From contig JABBOD010000003.1 in assembly GCA_019351995.1 (NCBI GenBank), positions 1-64,000 of the forward strand: a DNA stretch of 64,000 nt, read 5' to 3'. Shown here one piece after another: positions 8,152 through 15,573 of the stretch; positions within the stretch are counted from its first letter, which is position 1; each line of letters starts with the position of its first letter. The position numbers and the translations under genes are program-made. This DNA is from Acidobacteriota bacterium (GTDB taxonomy: Bacteria; Actinomycetota; Actinomycetes; Actinomycetales; Microbacteriaceae). The notes under the pieces were generated by a model. It saw nothing but the letters and a program-made list of their open reading frames with translations. It did not search any database and was not told the DNA's origin.

Positions 8152-9659
8152 TGGCCACGACATTCCCGTATCGGCATGCGCCACTGGAGCCGAGGTCGGT
8201 CGCTCGAGCCGCCCTGCTGCAGGAGGTCGAGGCGCTTCTGGCCGCCGGAGATCGTCTCGCCATGATCTGCTGCTGCGACGATGGAGGGCAGTTCCGGGTC
8301 ATCTACACCTTCACCGGCGCCGGTCCCCACCGTGTCAGCGAGCTCGTGGTGCATGTTCCTGGCGACGATCCGTGGATTCCCTCGCTCGCCGCCGTGTCGT
8401 ACCCGGCCGGCAACTTCGAACGCGAAATACGCGACCTCTACGGGCTCCGCCCCGTCGACCATCCGCAGCCGTACCGACTCGTGCGACACGGCCACTGGCC
8501 ACGCGGCTGGTATCCGATGCGGCACGACGCATCGCCGACGCCGACCTTCGAACCGGACACCGAATCGTTCCCCTTTCTCGAGGTCGAAGGGCCGGGCGTC
8601 TACGAAATCGCCGTCGGCCCCATCCACGCCGGCATCATCGACCCCGGCCATTTCCGCTTCTCCGTCGTCGGCGAGACGATCATCCGGATGGAGGCCCGCC
8701 TCTGGTACATGCATCGAGGGATCGAGAAGCTCTTCGAAGGGCGCACCCCCGACGACGGCATCCAACTGGCGGAAGCGATCGCCGGGGACACCGCCGTCGG
8801 TCATTGCCTGGCATACGTCATGGCCGTCGAAGACGCACTCCAGCTCGAGGTGCCGGAACCCTACCGGATGCGGCGAGCACTGCTGCTGGAGCTGGAACGG
8901 CTCTACAACCACGCCACCGACCTCGGCGCCCTCGCGAACGATGCCGGCTTCGGCGTCGCCAACTCCCATGCCGGGCGGGTGCGGGAGACCCTTCTCCGCA
9001 TCAACAAGGACGTCACGGGCCATCGCCTTCTCCGCGGAGCCATCAGCATCGGCGGCAGCGCGTTGCGCGCACTGCCCGATCCGGCCGTTCTTCGGAGCAT
9101 CGCCGCCGACGTTGCCGAAATCGTCACGATCACTCTGGACCACAGCATCGTTCGCGATCGATTGACCGGCACCGCGATCCTGCCCGCCGCCCAGGCCGAA
9201 AGCCTCGGCACGGTCGGCTACGTTGCCCGCGCCTCGGGAATCACGAGAGATGCCCGAGGAGAACATCCGTTCACGGACCTGGGGGATGCGTTCCACCTCG
9301 TGACCGAGACCAGCGGCGACGTACTCGCCCGCTATCTGGTGCGCGCCCAGGAGTTCGCCGTCTCGTCGGCGGTCGTCGTCGACCTCATCGGACGCCTCAG
9401 CAGCCAGGACGACACCCCTGCGGCGACACCGGGGCCCGCCGCGACCACTGCCGGTCTCGGCATCGTGGAAGGATGGCGCGGCACGATATGCCACCGGGTC
9501 GAACTCGATCAGGACGGGCGGCTCGCACGCGTGAAGATCGTTGACCCGTCGTTCTTCAACTGGTCTGCGTTGCCCGTCGCGCTCAGCGACACGATCGTCC
9601 CGGACTTCCCGCTCACGAACAAGAGCTTCAACCAGTCGTACCCCGGCAACGATCTCTGA
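8151..9659 (+). CDS. HycE/HyfG-like large subunit lacking the nickel-binding cysteines
   Basis: This 502-residue fusion has a 30-kDa (NuoC-like) domain at about 1-125, with the REIRDLYGL signature, and a 49-kDa/hydrogenase-large-like domain at about 150-480. In real [NiFe] hydrogenases two C-x-x-C pairs bind nickel. At the first site this protein has AGDTAVGH (211-218) instead of CGICGxxH. At the second it has DPSFFNW (465-471) instead of DPCxSC. All four ligands are therefore absent and there is no C-terminal maturation tail. Hydrogen chemistry as known is not possible. By family logic this is an energy-converting-hydrogenase-related (Ehr) protein, equivalent to Rv0087, and may contact a quinone or another redox partner as NuoD does. 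Confidence 0.9.
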   Translation: MATTFPYRHAPLEPRSVARAALLQEVEALLAAGDRLAMICCCDDGGQFRVIYTFTGAGPHRVSELVVHVPGDDPWIPSLAAVSYPAGNFEREIRDLYGLRPVDHPQPYRLVRHGHWPRGWYPMRHDASPTPTFEPDTESFPFLEVEGPGVYEIAVGPIHAGIIDPGHFRFSVVGETIIRMEARLWYMHRGIEKLFEGRTPDDGIQLAEAIAGDTAVGHCLAYVMAVEDALQLEVPEPYRMRRALLLELERLYNHATDLGALANDAGFGVANSHAGRVRETLLRINKDVTGHRLLRGAISIGGSALRALPDPAVLRSIAADVAEIVTITLDHSIVRDRLTGTAILPAAQAESLGTVGYVARASGITRDARGEHPFTDLGDAFHLVTETSGDVLARYLVRAQEFAVSSAVVVDLIGRLSSQDDTPAATPGPAATTAGLGIVEGWRGTICHRVELDQDGRLARVKIVDPSFFNWSALPVALSDTIVPDFPLTNKSFNQSYPGNDL

Positions 9660-9661
9660 AC

Positions 9662-9889
9662 TCAGCCGTCCGAGCGGCTGCTTTTCGGCCGTCGCAGGCC
9701 GAGTACCACCAGGAGGATGCCGACGACGGCGACGATCAGACCGATCACGAACCACTTCGTGTCGCCCGTCATGAAGCTTCCCGGGATCAGGTTCAGGCCC
9801 TGACCGACCCAGATCCCCCCGACGACCAGAGCGATCACGCCGACGGTGATCAGGGTGTTGCGACTGACACGACTCTTCACCACGCTCAC
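9662..9889 (-). CDS. Small two-helix membrane protein of unknown function
   Basis: This 75-residue protein has two strongly hydrophobic segments, about residues 11-28 (NTLITVGVIALVVGGIWVG) and 46-65, separated by a short loop (GLNLIPGSFMTGDTKW) and ending in a basic tail (LRRPKSSRSD). Small proteins with this G-x-N-x-I-P-G-S-x-M-T-G-x-x-x-W loop are widespread in actinobacteria without an assigned function. It is convergent with the hyc-like operon, only two bases after its stop codon, and is probably expressed independently. No function is proposed. Confidence 0.75.
   Translation of the reverse strand: MSVVKSRVSRNTLITVGVIALVVGGIWVGQGLNLIPGSFMTGDTKWFVIGLIVAVVGILLVVLGLRRPKSSRSDG
9664..9684 (+). 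terminator. Possible hairpin terminator after the hyc-like operon
   Basis: AGCCG (9664-9668) and CGGCT (9675-9679) form a five-pair stem with a six-base loop, followed by GCTTTT. It begins five bases after the large-subunit stop. It lies inside the last codons of the convergent small membrane gene, so it could serve the operon only, and the short stem makes it weak. Confidence 0.3.
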
Positions 9890-9941
9890 GCTACCCGCGC
9901 GCGCTTCCTCGCGCTGGTGACCGCCCGGTTAGCCTCGCACT

Positions 9942-10691
9942 GTGGACGAGCACGAGGAGCCACTCGAGGGTGGCAACGCGAGCAGCGGAGTTGTCAGAGT
10001 CGGGTCGACAGTTCGAAAGCCGTGGACGGCGCAGACGCCCTCGGTGTCTGAGTTCATGACCGCGGTGCGGGCCGCTGGGGTCGATGTCCCTGCCCCGCTC
10101 GGCCGTGATGACCAGGGACGGCAGATCATCGAGTTTGTTCCCGGCCGCCTCGCGATGACCGAGCCACCGATGACCGTGCAGCAACTCGCACGCGTCGGTG
10201 CGCTTGTTCGCGCGATCCACGACGCCGCCGGCGACTTCGCCCCGACCGAGCGGCCCGCGGATGACATGCTGCTGCCCGCGCCGGAGCGCGAGTTGATGTG
10301 CCACAACGATCTGGCCCCGTGGAATCTGATCGTGGGGGACCGGTGGGTCTTCATCGACTGGGACGGTGCCGGGCCGAGCAGCCGGCTGTGGGGTCTTGCC
10401 TACTCCGCGCAAACCTTCACGCTGTCCGACATCCACGAACCGGCCGACCACGCCGCGACACGTCTTGCTGCCTTCGTCGATGGGTATCGCGCCGACCGGG
10501 ACCTGCGCGAGCAGCTCCCTGCGGCAATGGCTCGACGCACCCAGGCCATGTACGAACTGCTGGCCTCGTCGCATCTCTCCGGTCGAGAGCCGTGGGGATC
10601 GATGTACGCGGACGGACACGGGGAGCACTGGAGGGGCGCATCCGGATACGTCGCGCTCCATCAGGATGTCTGGGCCAGAGCGCTCGCCTAG
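9942..10691 (+). CDS. Aminoglycoside-phosphotransferase-fold kinase
   Basis: This 249-residue protein has a GTG start and belongs to the APH/choline-kinase-like fold. The catalytic loop is CHNDLAPWNLIV, with the aspartate base and Mg-binding asparagine, and is followed by the FIDWDGAG motif that holds the metal-binding aspartate. The N-terminal lobe contains the VRKPW segment that replaces the usual VLR lysine strand and an IIEFVPG hinge. Relatives phosphorylate small hydroxyl compounds, not always antibiotics, so a resistance role should not be assumed. It is tail-to-tail with the SDR gene, the two overlapping by four bases. Confidence 0.85.
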   Translation: MDEHEEPLEGGNASSGVVRVGSTVRKPWTAQTPSVSEFMTAVRAAGVDVPAPLGRDDQGRQIIEFVPGRLAMTEPPMTVQQLARVGALVRAIHDAAGDFAPTERPADDMLLPAPERELMCHNDLAPWNLIVGDRWVFIDWDGAGPSSRLWGLAYSAQTFTLSDIHEPADHAATRLAAFVDGYRADRDLREQLPAAMARRTQAMYELLASSHLSGREPWGSMYADGHGEHWRGASGYVALHQDVWARALA

Positions 10692-11485
10692 AGTGCCCGC
10701 CGCTCCTCCGCGACGCTGTTGCCGCCGTCGATGACGATGAGTTGTCCGGTGACGTACGAGGCTCCCGGCGAGGCGAGCCAGGCGATCGCACTGGCGACCT
10801 CGGCCGGGGTGCCGCTGCGTCCCAGCGGCACCAGCCTGCCCTCTTCGGCTTCCTGCGCAAGCTGCGACCCCGTGGCGATCCAGCCGGGGGCGACCGCGTT
10901 GACCGTGATGCCGTGGCGGGCTTCGTCGACCGCGAGCGCGCGGGTGAATCCGAGCGTTCCCGCCTTCGCGGTGGCATAGCCCAGGTCGTCGCGCGCTGCC
11001 TGCACTGCGCCCGTTGTGGATGCGACCGTGATCACGCGACCCCACCCGCGCTCGCGCATGTCGGCGATGACCGCGCGCGTGATCAGAAAAACGCTGGTGA
11101 GATTGACGTCGACGGCGCTGCGCCAGTCGTCCAGGGACATCCCGAGATCGCCGCGTGGCATCTCGTCACCGATGCTGACCATGCCCGCGTTGTTGACCAG
11201 GATGTCCGGGCTTCCCCCCATGGCTCTGACCTCATCGAGCACCTGGTGCGCGGCCCCCTCCGTCTCGAGCCGGCCGACGACGCCGGAGGCGTCATAGCCG
11301 CGTGCCCGCAGTTCGTCGGCTCGCAGCTCGATCCTGCCGGTGGTCGCGGTCATGATCACGCGCGCTCCACGCTGGGCGAGAACTCGCGCGGTCGCGAATC
11401 CGATTCCGGTCTCCGAGCCGCAGCCTGTCAGGAGTGCGGTGCGGCCGGTGAGATCGAGGTCGGCGGTCAGAGTGGGGCTGATCAT
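10688..11485 (-). CDS. Short-chain dehydrogenase/reductase
   Basis: This is a 265-residue classical SDR. The cofactor motif is TGCGSETGIG near residue 19, then NNAG and the catalytic Ser/Tyr/Lys set in STTGA...YATAKAG. The C-terminal GQLIVIDGG strand is also typical. The frame extends upstream to 11557, but ATG 11485 gives a standard N-terminus (MISPTLTADLDLTGRTALLTG). It oxidises or reduces an alcohol/ketone with NAD(P), FabG-like in length and motif layout. The substrate cannot be read from the sequence or from its unrelated neighbours. Confidence 0.88.
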   Translation of the reverse strand: MISPTLTADLDLTGRTALLTGCGSETGIGFATARVLAQRGARVIMTATTGRIELRADELRARGYDASGVVGRLETEGAAHQVLDEVRAMGGSPDILVNNAGMVSIGDEMPRGDLGMSLDDWRSAVDVNLTSVFLITRAVIADMRERGWGRVITVASTTGAVQAARDDLGYATAKAGTLGFTRALAVDEARHGITVNAVAPGWIATGSQLAQEAEEGRLVPLGRSGTPAEVASAIAWLASPGASYVTGQLIVIDGGNSVAEERRAL

Positions 11486-11547
11486 GGCGTGAGCATAGCG
11501 ATCGCGCGTCACCCGCTGCGCAGACGGGGTGGCACGACGGCCTCCTG

Positions 11548-12297
11548 ATGCGAGCACACTGGGACGATGCAGACCTCGAAACCGCCGACATGGTGAGCTC
11601 GCGCTTCGAAGAGCTCGACTGGCAGCAGACCCCGATGGGTGAGTTGACGCTCCGCCGCCGCCGCGATCCTGTTGTCGACGCGGACGTCTACGAGGTGAAA
11701 CTCGGTGACGAATACCTGATGTCGAGCCTGTTCACGCTCGCGGAGGAGGAGTTAGCGCGTCTGGGACTGGATGCCGTGGTGGGCGAGAACCTCCAGGTGC
11801 TGGTGGGCGGGCTCGGCCTCGGCTACACGGCGGTGACCGCCCTGGACGACGATCGCGTGACGACGATGACCGTCGTGGATGCGCTGCCCGCCGTGATCCA
11901 TTGGCACGAGCGACACCTCCTTCCGGTTTCGAATCGGCTGGTCGGGGATCCGCGCACGAAGCTCGTCGTCGGCGACTTCTTCTCCTGGATGCGGGACGAC
12001 CCGTCCGCGAGATACGACGCGATCCTTCTGGACGTCGACCACTCGCCGCGGCACCAGCTCGATCCACGCCATGCCGACCTGTATACGGTCGCTGGCCTGC
12101 ACCGGCTGCGGAGTCATCTGACGGAGCGCGGAGTCTTCGCCCTGTGGTCTGACGACCCGCCGGACGACGCATTCATGGCGGACCTCAACACGGTATTTCC
12201 GGCCGCGCGCGCTCAGCGCGTTCGCTTCGACAACCCGCTGACCGGTGGGATCTCGTCGAACACGGTCTACGTCGCGCAGCAGTCGCCGGTCGAGTAG
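11548..12297 (+). CDS. Spermidine synthase-like methyltransferase-fold protein
   Basis: The product has 249 residues, or 235 if translation begins at ATG 11590 (MVSSRFEELDWQQ). The Rossmann core shows VLVGGLGLGYTAVTAL (nucleotide-binding motif I), then VVDALPAVIHWH and the acidic LLDVDHSP strand. This is the layout of SpeE-like proteins. The aspartates that bind polyamine in true spermidine synthases are not clearly conserved, so the aminopropyl acceptor is uncertain; many actinobacterial SpeE-like proteins are uncharacterised. It starts within the promoter side of the divergent SDR gene and is followed by a hairpin-rich repeat. Confidence 0.75.
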   Translation: MRAHWDDADLETADMVSSRFEELDWQQTPMGELTLRRRRDPVVDADVYEVKLGDEYLMSSLFTLAEEELARLGLDAVVGENLQVLVGGLGLGYTAVTALDDDRVTTMTVVDALPAVIHWHERHLLPVSNRLVGDPRTKLVVGDFFSWMRDDPSARYDAILLDVDHSPRHQLDPRHADLYTVAGLHRLRSHLTERGVFALWSDDPPDDAFMADLNTVFPAARAQRVRFDNPLTGGISSNTVYVAQQSPVE

Positions 12298-12336
12298 GAA
12301 CGCGATCCTGGGCGCAACCGCACTCTGGCCGCGTCG

Positions 12337-12395
12337 GCGACGACGGTCGCTCAGCGACGACGGTCGCTCAGCGACGACGGTCGCTAAGCGACGAC
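12337..12395. repeat. Three 17-bp tandem repeats, each able to form a hairpin
   Basis: The unit GCGACGACGGTCGCTCA occurs at 12337-12353, 12354-12370 and 12371-12387 (the last with an A change at its end), followed by eight more bases of the unit. AGCGAC and GTCGCT within and between units can pair, so the array can fold into short adjacent hairpins. It lies between a plus-strand stop (12297) and the stop of the small minus-strand gene (12384-12386), so it could act as a bidirectional transcription barrier. There is no T-run. Confidence 0.8.
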
Positions 12396-12518
12396 GCCTT
12401 CGAGGTGGCCCTGACAGCGGTCCTGCTCGGGGACGCCGTACAGCGCCTCCTCAACGTGGGCGCCGCAGCCGCCCCAGGTCTCCAGACCGCAGACGTCACA
12501 GGTGATTCGGTAGCACAT
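12384..12518 (-). CDS. 44-residue cysteine-rich small protein
   Basis: An ATG at 12518, preceded by AAAGGAG seven bases upstream, opens a 44-residue reading frame ending at a TAG in the repeat. It has five cysteines: C2, C7, C10 (a C-x-x-C), C18 and C35, plus H21 and H38. The pattern C-x-x-C...W-x-G-C-x-x-H...C-x-x-H looks like a compact metal-binding knuckle. Small actinobacterial proteins with the same plan (C-x-T-C-G-x-x-T-W-x-G-C-G-x-H) are familiar to me as hypothetical proteins. The upstream palindrome at 12546-12561 suggests control by a CsoR-type copper or persulfide sensor. Function is unknown; metal or sulfur handling is inference. Confidence 0.75.
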   Translation of the reverse strand: MCYRITCDVCGLETWGGCGAHVEEALYGVPEQDRCQGHLEGVVA

Positions 12519-12542
12519 GGTCGCTCCTTTCCTCTTCACCGT

Positions 12543-12561
12543 AGCATACCCCCAGGGGTAT
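12543..12561 (-). promoter_or_regulatory. CsoR/RcnR-type palindrome over the promoter of the Cys-rich small gene
   Basis: ATACCCC (12546-12552), CA, GGGGTAT (12555-12561) is a perfect inverted repeat of the TACCCC-GGGGTA type bound by CsoR-family repressors (known for copper and persulfide sensors). Read on the minus strand it overlaps a -10 candidate TATGCT (12548-12543), about 25 bases before the ATG. No CsoR gene is in the window, so the regulator would act from elsewhere. The ligand (Cu, Ni/Co, sulfide) cannot be told from the site. Confidence 0.55.
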
Positions 12562-12576
12562 TTTGGGAGCGCGGTT

Positions 12577-13542
12577 CTATCCGACCCCCGACAGCATCGC
12601 GGTCATCGGGGTTGCCGTCGCGTCGTTCCGCGTCAACGCCGGGAGCCCCCAGGCGACTTCGAGCGTGCGCAGGATCGAGTAGTGGCTGTACGCCGTCGCC
12701 GAGGTGAACCCGCGCTTCGCGGCCGGTCCCGCGAAGATGCAGGCGACCGTGTTGGTGGAGCCGTCCCCCTCGTCGAAGGTGAGGATCAGGAGCGAGTGCT
12801 GCTGGGTGAATGCGGGGGATTGCAGAATGCGCGGAACCTCGCGAGCCAGCCACTGGTCGCCGGTGGCGACCGGGCAGTCGTGCATGTCATTGCACAGGTT
12901 GGGGCTGATGAAGGAGTAGTTGGGCAGTGTCGTCGTGGTCGCGAGATCCTGGCCGAACTGGCTGTATGGAACGTCGTGGGCGGCGCAGTACGCGCTGTCG
13001 CGCGTCACCTTCGGGTAGTACAGGAATGGATTGTGCTTGACGGCGTATTCGCCGCTGTTGTGCGAAGAGCAGGGCGCCGGCATGCTCTCCGCGTACATCT
13101 TCCAGGTGCGTCCTGAGGCGACGATCTCGTCGGTGATATTCGCGACGGATGCTAGGCACGAGCCTCCCGGAGGGTTGCAGTCCGACGAGATTCCCGCGGT
13201 GCCGCCGCTCGTGACGGCGAGGTAGTTGGGCAGGCTGGGGTGGGAGACGGCGCTGTAGTTGGTGGCGACCGAATAGCTTCTCGCGAGCCCGTTAAGGTAG
13301 GAGGCGGCCGGGTTGCCCATCACCGCGGACGACGGCTTGTTTTCCTCCATGATGATGACGACGTGCTGGAGGGTGGCGCTCGCGGCGGAGGCCCCCGTCG
13401 ATGGCGAGTTGGGCGGTCCGACCGGGCCGGCCGATCCGACCGGACTGGGCGTCGTGCTACTGCCGCCGGTGCATCCTGATAGGAGCATCAGCAGCGCGAT
13501 TGCCGCCGCGAGGGGTGCGGCCGTTCGTGCGTGTGCGCTCAC
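12577..13542 (-). CDS. Secreted acid-phosphatase/phospholipase C-type phosphoesterase lipoprotein
   Basis: The protein has about 321 residues. The N-terminus is a lipoprotein signal with lipobox LLSGC, so it should be anchored outside the membrane, followed by a Ser/Pro/Gly linker. The catalytic domain has the phosphoesterase family (PF04185) motifs HVVIIMEENK, SHPSLPNYLAVTSG and LILTFDEGDG, and a late HYSILRTLE segment. Relatives are acid phosphatases and phosphatidylinositol-phosphate phosphatases. Paired cysteines (CNPPGGSC, CNDMHDC) fit an exported protein. GTG 13542 is taken as start because the signal peptide follows directly; the frame is open to 13602 inside the upstream gene. It lies downstream of the glycosyltransferase, probably in the same transcript. 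Confidence 0.82.
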   Translation of the reverse strand: MSAHARTAAPLAAAIALLMLLSGCTGGSSTTPSPVGSAGPVGPPNSPSTGASAASATLQHVVIIMEENKPSSAVMGNPAASYLNGLARSYSVATNYSAVSHPSLPNYLAVTSGGTAGISSDCNPPGGSCLASVANITDEIVASGRTWKMYAESMPAPCSSHNSGEYAVKHNPFLYYPKVTRDSAYCAAHDVPYSQFGQDLATTTTLPNYSFISPNLCNDMHDCPVATGDQWLAREVPRILQSPAFTQQHSLLILTFDEGDGSTNTVACIFAGPAAKRGFTSATAYSHYSILRTLEVAWGLPALTRNDATATPMTAMLSGVG

Positions 13543-13561
13543 GGAAAGCAATTGTGACCCA

Positions 13562-15382
13562 TCAGCGACGCGCGCTCGCCGTGGTCTGACCGCCACTGGC
13601 ATGTTCGACGTGTCCGCGGGGGGTCACAATCCATTGGCTCTGCCGAAGCAGCTGCCGAAGGTGCGCGACCCGCACGATCAGGTTCTTCCACTCCTGGTAG
13701 AACAGCAGCGACAGGACGAGGTACGACCACCACCATGAGTTCCGCGCGCGGATCTCGGGTGCGGCGAGCCGAAAGGCGAACGCAATCTGGATCGGTCCGG
13801 AGACGACGGTGACAACGGTGAGGATCGCGAGGATCAGAGCGAACGGCGGAAGGTGGCCGTCACGGAGTACGGCGAAAACGAGCGTCGGCCACATGAGAGC
13901 GGACACCCAGGGGAATGCCTCCCTCCAGCCGAGCAGGAGGAACAGCCCGAACCGCTGGCGGATCGAGACGTCGTGGTCGGCGACCGCGGCATGCCCGTGC
14001 CGGAGGCTCACCTGGAACCAGCCCTGCGCCCAGCGCATCCGCTGTCGCCACAATGACATCAGGTCGACGGGCGCGAGCTCCCGGCTCAGGAGTCCGGGGT
14101 CGCTGACGATTTCGGCTCCGAGCCGGATCGCCCGAACGGACGAGTCGATGTCTTCCGTCAGGTAGGCGGAATTGAATCGAACGCGCCTGAGCAGCTCCGT
14201 TCGCCAGTAACCGTTGGAGCCCCCGAAGATTCCGAACCCCTGCAGTTTCGCGCGCCCCGGATGGTTCACCGCGTAGATCTGTTCGAACTCCACGGCAACC
14301 AGACGCGAAACCCAACTCTCATCGCCGTTTCGAATGACGCAATGGCCCTGCACGATGCCCGCGCCAGCAGACAGCCAGCGCCATGCGCGCCCAAAGGCGC
14401 CATCCATCGGTTGATGATCGGCGTCGAACACCCCGACGAACTCACCGTCCACGACCGCAAGGGCTGCGTTGACGTTGGATGCCTTCGACGTGCTGTTCGG
14501 AACCCGAAGCAGGACCAGCTGCGGGTGGTGGTACGCAAGGGCGCGGAGTTCGTTCTCGACCGGCAGATCGACGGGTGTGTTGTACGCCAGGATGACCTGC
14601 AGCCCGCCGGGATAGTCCTGCGCCAGGAACGAACTGACGGTCGCCATGATCGTGGCTGCTTCGTTGGGCAGATGCGCGGCGATGATGGCGGATGCCCGCG
14701 GCGCTGGCGCGCCCCCTTCGTCCTGCGGCGGCTCACGTGGCGCGCGAAGCGCGGCGATGCCTTCCGCCACTTGCATGATCGCCATGAGGCCCAGCGCGGC
14801 GATGACGGTGAAGTAGAGGACCGTCGCGACGTCGGCGCCGTGTTCGAGGGTCTCGATCATGATCAGGAGCGGAACAAAAAACGAGAGGACAAAACTCAGC
14901 GCCACGATCAGCGTTGTGCGCACTCGTGGTCGGTATCTTCTGCGCCTGAACTCCTTGGCAGGGCGGAGCGACAGGTCGCGGTGCCGAAGCGACTGTTCGG
15001 CCTGGTCGTCGACGTCGCGCAGGCGAGTTTGGTCGATCGCCGGCACCCCGGTCATGGCAACCCACGAGGATCCGACATCGATGTGCCCGGAGGGGCCGAG
15101 TCCCGTGAGAGGAGTTTTCACCAGGGCTTGGGTCATGCTGTGCATCCGGGCTCGTGGCCCGAAGGAGGTGTAGCCGTACAGGTGGACATCGATGTGACCG
15201 CGAGAGTCGAGATGGATCTGTTCGTGCCGACGGAGTCGATGCCGCAGTCGATCGAGTGCCGCGGCCCGGAGTTCTTCGTCGGCGACCGGGTGCACGGGGT
15301 CGATTGTCGAGACTCCGAGAGCGAAGGTGCCGGCGAAGTGCCGAGCGAAGTACGGCAGGTAGTCGTCGCTCGCCGAATCCAC
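13562..15382 (-). CDS. Processive family 2 glycosyltransferase with a novel N-terminal region
   Basis: This is a membrane glycosyltransferase of 606 residues (618 if ATG 15418 is used). GTG 15382 follows a GGGGGTG ribosome site. The GT2 core has ASAIIAAHLPNEAATI, the FDADH metal site, the TEDID acceptor-site motif and QRMRWAQGW (Q-x-x-R-W), as in cellulose synthase-, chitin- and poly-GlcNAc-type processive enzymes. Two helices precede the core and about three follow it. The first 150 residues are unusual: a soluble region with SSWVAMTGVPAIDQTR and a HIDVHLYGYTSFGPR segment that I do not recognise. The product may be an exopolysaccharide. It sits back-to-back with the mannosyltransferase-like gene. 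Confidence 0.82.
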   Translation of the reverse strand: MDSASDDYLPYFARHFAGTFALGVSTIDPVHPVADEELRAAALDRLRHRLRRHEQIHLDSRGHIDVHLYGYTSFGPRARMHSMTQALVKTPLTGLGPSGHIDVGSSWVAMTGVPAIDQTRLRDVDDQAEQSLRHRDLSLRPAKEFRRRRYRPRVRTTLIVALSFVLSFFVPLLIMIETLEHGADVATVLYFTVIAALGLMAIMQVAEGIAALRAPREPPQDEGGAPAPRASAIIAAHLPNEAATIMATVSSFLAQDYPGGLQVILAYNTPVDLPVENELRALAYHHPQLVLLRVPNSTSKASNVNAALAVVDGEFVGVFDADHQPMDGAFGRAWRWLSAGAGIVQGHCVIRNGDESWVSRLVAVEFEQIYAVNHPGRAKLQGFGIFGGSNGYWRTELLRRVRFNSAYLTEDIDSSVRAIRLGAEIVSDPGLLSRELAPVDLMSLWRQRMRWAQGWFQVSLRHGHAAVADHDVSIRQRFGLFLLLGWREAFPWVSALMWPTLVFAVLRDGHLPPFALILAILTVVTVVSGPIQIAFAFRLAAPEIRARNSWWWSYLVLSLLFYQEWKNLIVRVAHLRQLLRQSQWIVTPRGHVEHASGGQTTASARR

Positions 15383-15573
15383 GTGACACCCCCATGAGAA
15401 CACTGTGCACCGGCTCACCTCGTCGGCCTACTACCTGGTATAGACCTCGCGGTGCTCTTTCGGATCGATTTGAGTTGATCTTCTCCGCGCTCCCGTCGGC
15501 CCGCGTGAATGTTTCCTCATGGGCGGGGCCGAAATATCGGCCAGTTAGATACTGCGCCCGATAGCGTCTGGCC

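Noticed and set aside
8151-9659. A functional formate hydrogenlyase or hydrogenase
   Set aside because: Both nickel-binding C-x-x-C motifs are missing, and no formate dehydrogenase or maturation genes are present.
7077-9659. A single 860-residue protein spanning hyfF and hycE
   Set aside because: The part before 8151 is out of frame with the conserved HyfF protein; the real genes are separate and overlap by one base.
9942-10691. An aminoglycoside resistance gene
   Set aside because: The fold is shared by many small-molecule kinases, and no resistance-specific motif or mobile element is present.
12337-12395. A short CRISPR array
   Set aside because: The units are contiguous with no spacers, and no cas gene is nearby.
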